Below are positions 21,501-24,268 of a DNA stretch of 24,268 nucleotides, in pieces. The stretch spans positions 1-24,268 of the forward strand of contig JARROD010000011.1 of NCBI GenBank assembly GCA_037384225.1, read 5' to 3'. Each line of letters opens with the position of its first letter. Within the stretch, counting starts at the first letter, position 1. Made by a program: the position numbers and the translations under genes. Origin of the DNA: JARROD01 sp037384225 (GTDB taxonomy: Bacteria; Pseudomonadota; Gammaproteobacteria; Pseudomonadales; Cellvibrionaceae). Below the pieces are notes generated by a model. That model did no database searches. It saw only the letters and a program-made list of their open reading frames with translations, and was not told the DNA's origin.

Positions 21501-22196
21501 TTATTCAGACCAACGGTACCCCATACCGTAGGCCGTCTGAATAGCGGCGAAACCGCTGTCAATGGCGCAAAACTTTTTGCGGATACGTTTGATGTGGGAG
21601 GTAATGGTGTTGTCATCTAAAACTACATTTGCGGCATCCATCAATTGTTGGCGGTTTTTGACATGCCCCGGGTGCCTGGCCAGGGCGTGTACTATCCAGA
21701 GTTCGGTGACGGTGACATCCACAGGCTGATCGTCCCAGTGCACCGACATCCGGTCCAGGTTCAGGTTCAGTTTGCCCCGCTGCAGAACCTGTTCGCCGGC
21801 ACTGGTGGCGGGTTTGCGCAAGGCGTCTACGCGCCGAAACAGTGCGACAATTCGCGCCAGCATATGTGCCTGGCCGATATCCTTGGTCAGGTAATCGTCG
21901 GCTCCCAGACGCAGACCGGAAATTACATCGAACTCATCGTCGCGGGCGGTCAAAAAGATAATCGGCAACTCGGGCGCCAGGCTGCGTAGTTCGCGGCAGA
22001 GGTCAAAACCACCCTCGATCTCCTCCCCCAGGCCGACATCGATAATGGCCAGATCCGGTAGTGTGCCGCGAAACGCGGCTATGGCGTCAGGACGGTTGCT
22101 GTAGTGACTGACACTATACCCTTGGCGGCGCAGCGCGTCGCAGTAGTTTTGCGCGATAGCGGCTTCATCTTCGACAATGGCTATGTGGCGACCCAT
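21501..22196 (-). CDS. pdsR: proteobacterial dedicated sortase system response regulator
   Basis: A 231-residue OmpR-type regulator and partner of the adjacent kinase. The receiver domain has Asp10/Glu11 (IVEDEA), phospho-acceptor Asp53 (AIIDVGLGEEIEGGFD), Thr83 and Lys105. The C-terminal winged helix runs from about residue 135 to the end (VTVTELWIVHALARHPGHVK, TITSHIKRIRKKF, AYGMGYRW). The long insert GLGEEIEGG after the phospho-Asp and the NVVLDDNTITSHIK helix fit the dedicated-sortase family. I use the ATG at 22196, preceded by GAGAGGAG; the frame runs on to 22250 without homology. It is first in a pdsR-pdsS operon divergent from yjdF, with paired direct repeats between them. Its targets in this genome are unknown. 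Confidence 0.9.
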   Translation of the reverse strand: MGRHIAIVEDEAAIAQNYCDALRRQGYSVSHYSNRPDAIAAFRGTLPDLAIIDVGLGEEIEGGFDLCRELRSLAPELPIIFLTARDDEFDVISGLRLGADDYLTKDIGQAHMLARIVALFRRVDALRKPATSAGEQVLQRGKLNLNLDRMSVHWDDQPVDVTVTELWIVHALARHPGHVKNRQQLMDAANVVLDDNTITSHIKRIRKKFCAIDSGFAAIQTAYGMGYRWSE

Positions 22197-22243
22197 ACTC
22201 CTCTCCCTCTCAAATAAAACCGGCTTGGGCATAACCTCACAAT

Positions 22244-22279
22244 TTATCATTTTTTATCACGGGTTCACCATTTTTTACC
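22244..22279. promoter_or_regulatory. paired direct repeats, candidate regulator binding sites
   Basis: The 9-mer CATTTTTTA occurs at 22248-22256 and 22269-22277, exactly 21 bp (two helical turns) apart. The surrounding bases agree as TYAY-CATTTTTTA-YC, differing only by T/C changes (22244-22258 and 22265-22279). They sit between the pdsR start and the divergent yjdF start. Tandem sites on one helix face suit an OmpR-family regulator such as PdsR (inference). Confidence 0.45.
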
Positions 22280-22329
22280 TGCCGGAGAACCTGCTATTCT
22301 TCGTTTGTCCGATTTGTTCGAGGTAACCC

Positions 22330-22968
22330 ATGAGCGCGTTGTCAGAACCCCTGTTTCGGGATTGGTTAAAGCCAGCCGTTTGGTTGAGCCTGTTTTTTGG
22401 TGTTTTTATCTGGTCAGCGATCCACCCCAAGGATCTGTTTACCTGGTTTCTGGAGGTATTGCCCGCCGTGATTGCGATAGCGATTTTGGCGTCGACTTAT
22501 CATTCTTTTCCCCTCACACCTCTGGTTTATGTCTTGATTCTGGCACATTGCATGATTTTGATGGTGGGGGGCCATTACACCTATGCCGAAGTGCCTCTGT
22601 TTGACTATTTGCAGCCTCTGCTGGGTTTTGAACGCAACAATTACGACAAAGTCGGCCACTTTGCCCAGGGGTTTGTGCCGGCGCTGATCGCCAGGGAAAT
22701 ACTGATCCGAAAGCGGGTAGTTGCGGGGGGCGGCTGGCTCAATTTTCTGGTTGTCTGCTTTTGTCTGGCCTTTAGCGCTTTTTACGAATTGATCGAATGG
22801 TGGGTTGCGATTGTCGTGGGTGCCGATTCCGAGGCTTTTTTGGGTACCCAGGGCTATATCTGGGATACCCAGTCCGATATGGGGCTGGCGCTGTTGGGCG
22901 CGATCATCGCGTTAAGTCTGTTGTCCGGCGTGCACGACGGACAACTTAAGCGCTTGCGGCAGCAGTAA
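22330..22968 (+). CDS. yjdF: YjdF-like (DUF2238) inner-membrane protein
   Basis: A 212-residue polytopic membrane protein of the DUF2238/YjdF family, function unknown. About six hydrophobic helices are visible (near 17-30, 36-52, 57-78, 112-125, 138-155 and 183-200). The family's conserved polar motifs are intact: GGHYTYAEVPLFDYLQ, NNYDKVGHFAQGFVPAL, FYELIEWW and LGTQGYIWDTQSDM. A GAGG site precedes the ATG at 22330. It is transcribed divergently from pdsR with a shared 133-base upstream region holding paired direct repeats. There is no evidence that its function is tied to the sortase regulators beyond this position. Confidence 0.9.
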   Translation: MSALSEPLFRDWLKPAVWLSLFFGVFIWSAIHPKDLFTWFLEVLPAVIAIAILASTYHSFPLTPLVYVLILAHCMILMVGGHYTYAEVPLFDYLQPLLGFERNNYDKVGHFAQGFVPALIAREILIRKRVVAGGGWLNFLVVCFCLAFSAFYELIEWWVAIVVGADSEAFLGTQGYIWDTQSDMGLALLGAIIALSLLSGVHDGQLKRLRQQ

Positions 22969-23042
22969 TCATTTCGGCCTCGTTCATAGTTTCGTCCACT
23001 AACGCTGCCAATCGATCCGGTCAGAGGAGATGCAGTCCCTCC

Positions 23043-23134
23043 AGAGACACGCCGTAAACCCTTCCCTGGGGGCTCGCTTGCGGCAGAGCCTGCCCCGCGA
23101 AGCGCTTTGGGCATCCCTGCCGCAAACGGTCTCT
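23043..23134. repeat. imperfect palindromic intergenic element
   Basis: Nested inverted repeats: outer AGAGAC (23043-23048) with GTCTCT (23129-23134), inner TTGCGGCAG (23078-23086) with CTGCCGCAA (23117-23125). The element is GC-rich, non-coding and lies between yjdF and the broken formyltransferase gene. Its form suggests a dispersed intergenic repeat or small mobile element, but copy number cannot be judged here. Confidence 0.5.
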
Positions 23135-23207
23135 ACAACCCCGTCTCGCGGTGCCCGCTTTTTTGGCGTGCAACCGCATGGAGTCAGATAGAGAAATTGA
23201 GGTATAC

Positions 23208-24052
23208 ATGAATATTACCATTCTGGCGAATCGCGATATTGCCAGCAACCTAGCCTTGAATTTGCTGGTGAAAAAACTGAGTGAACACAAACTGCGTATT
23301 TTTTGTCGGACAAAGTCGGCGGTAAGCGCCCCCCCGCAGCGGCACTCGGCGAACTGAAATTCTTCGAGCAAAGCCTTTTTAACAAACTGCTGTTCCCGCT
23401 TATCGACAATCAATCCGGCGCTGTAAAAGCGCGTCTGCGTGGGTTTGATGCACTGGCGAGACTTTTGGTTAACCAAGGGGCTGACACTGAGGTTAACGAT
23501 GCGGCGGCTAATAATGCTATTGCTACGTTAAATGAGATCAATACACCGGCCGGGTTGCACCGGCTGGAGGAAACGGCCCCCGACCTTATTATCTCTATCC
23601 GCTACGGCGTGATACTCAAGCGTGAAGCCATTGCGATTCCCAAATACGGTGTATTGAATCTGCACTCGGGACTGTTGCCGCAATACCAGGGAGTGATGGC
23701 GACCTTTAGGGCGCTGCTTAATGGCGATCGGGAAATTGGCTCGACGCTGCACTATATCGTCGACAGTAGTATCGATACCGGCCCCATTATCGATCAGGCA
23801 AAGGTCCAGGTGGACCGCCAGCGCTCGTATTTATGGCATGTACTGCAATTGTATCCGGGTGGTTGTGAAATGATTGTCAACGCCGTGTCCCGGCTCGCAG
23901 AGAAAAAACAACTAAGCAGCAGGGCGCAGGAGAGAAGCGGTAACTATTATTCTTTTCCCACCAAGGAGGAGCTAAAAGAGTTCGAGCGCAGGGGGTTTAA
24001 ACTTTTCGATGTGCAAGAGGTGCTGGAGTTTGCAATGCAATACTTGAATTGA
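23208..24052 (+). pseudogene. formyltransferase-family protein, frameshifted
   Basis: The ATG at 23208 (GAGG five bases upstream) opens a frame that reads MNITILANRDIASNLALNLL and on to RIF, then shifts and stops at 23357. The rest, beginning LSDKVGGKRPPAAALGELKF, continues in the next frame to 24052. Adding one T to the T6 run at 23299-23304 joins them into a 281-residue protein. That product has the formyltransferase core GVLNLHSGLLPQYQGV and SSIDTGPII, with the catalytic Asn151, His153 and Asp190 (joined numbering). Such enzymes transfer formyl groups to amino sugars, nucleotides or tRNA; the substrate is unknown. The shift may be inactivation, slippage-based switching, or a sequencing error. 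A C7 run at 23329-23335 is nearby, but the protein pattern places the shift at the T-run. Confidence 0.8.
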
Positions 24053-24172
24053 TCCCATCGTTGCATAAAATGTCGGTACAGACAAAAATGATTGGTCTAT
24101 GCCATTGACGTAGACCCACTATGCCTGCGTTTTCTCAACAACACCAGGCGGGCGCCTCGAAACCCCTTTTTA

Positions 24173-24268
24173 TTACTGATAAAGGGGCCGGAAGTTATTT
24201 CGTGCACGGCCCTTAAGCTCATTAATAATGCAATAAGCCTCCTCGTGGGTAAATACCGTGGGAATCCG
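24173..24268 (-). pseudogene. truncated integron-integrase-like tyrosine recombinase (partial)
   Basis: The minus strand from the right edge reads RIPTVFTHEEAYCIINELKG and then RARNNFRPLYQ before a stop at 24175-24173. The first 20 residues closely resemble the linker and first catalytic-domain helix of integron integrases (pattern 'R.P.V.(T/S)..EA...I..L.G'). The family should then continue with a hydrophobic LLYGxGLR segment carrying the first catalytic Arg, but the similarity ends at ELKG and the frame stops 11 residues later. The N-terminal part lies beyond the window. This looks like an integrase cut off before its catalytic domain. The stretch is short, so the call is tentative. Confidence 0.55.

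Noticed and set aside
23021..23476. Minus-strand frame running through the palindromic element and the formyltransferase 5' end
   Set aside because: It reads through inverted-repeat DNA and antisense to a recognisable enzyme; no supported protein family.
24053..24172. attC recombination site next to the integrase remnant
   Set aside because: I looked for paired RYYYAAC / GTTRRRY core sites and found no convincing inverted pair.
24163..24187. CCCCTTT/AAAGGGG hairpin as a terminator of the formyltransferase gene
   Set aside because: Only 7 bp with an 11-base loop, more than 100 bases after the stop, no T-run downstream, and it overlaps the integrase remnant.
24121..24213. Short plus-strand frame MPAFSQQHQAG... 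with a segment reminiscent of class III aminotransferase N termini
   Set aside because: Only 30 residues before a stop, and it lies opposite the better-supported integrase remnant; the resemblance is too short to trust.

Overview
This window looks like the chromosome of a free-living, probably marine gammaproteobacterium. The evidence is the FabA/FabB pair, the gene order ispB / rplU-rpmA-obgE-proB, a CpsG-type phosphomannomutase, a YjdF (DUF2238) protein, and a two-component pair of the 'proteobacterial dedicated sortase' type described mainly from marine Proteobacteria. A Cellvibrionales- or Pseudomonadales-like host is my inference from gene content; there is no rRNA or tRNA to confirm it. 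Most of the window is core chromosome with small accessory insertions.

Layout. Bases 1-26 are the terminal repeat of an IS66-type element. 69-1795 is a compact operon: a DUF6249 membrane protein, an ECF sigma factor, and an overlapping small membrane protein that may be its anti-sigma factor. A secreted head-GIN (DUF2807) repeat protein follows at 1971. On the minus strand, fabA and fabB make unsaturated fatty acids. A 485-base divergent region with palindromes and a striking heptanucleotide tandem repeat leads into galU and manB/cpsG (nucleotide-sugar precursors). These converge on an ispB-pgi pair across a long hairpin. From 10151 onward come rplU, rpmA, obgE, an unusual DUF402 gene, proB and a HisC-like aminotransferase.

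15370-18108 encodes a large hybrid histidine kinase with a periplasmic YfiR-like domain, a long coiled coil, a degenerate receiver and a true receiver. Its stop codon touches an 89-bp miniature transposon (perfect 24-bp terminal repeats, perfect 8-bp target duplication, IS66-type GTAA ends). Then come a secreted DUF2147 protein, a perfect bidirectional terminator, rpsT, the sortase-type sensor kinase/response regulator pair without any sortase or target gene in view, and a divergent yjdF-like gene. The last 1.3 kb looks like eroding accessory DNA: an imperfect palindromic element, a formyltransferase gene broken by a one-base shift in a T6 tract, and the remnant of an integron-integrase-like tyrosine recombinase reading in from the right edge.

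How the genes connect: galU, manB and pgi feed surface-polysaccharide precursors. The GIN protein, the YfiR kinase, the PdsS/PdsR pair and the formyltransferase all point to the envelope or surface. The most novel items are the YfiR-kinase fusion, the IS66-type MITE, the heptad repeat in front of galU, the sortase-less PdsRS pair and the broken/mobile right end. No CRISPR array, tRNA or rRNA was seen.
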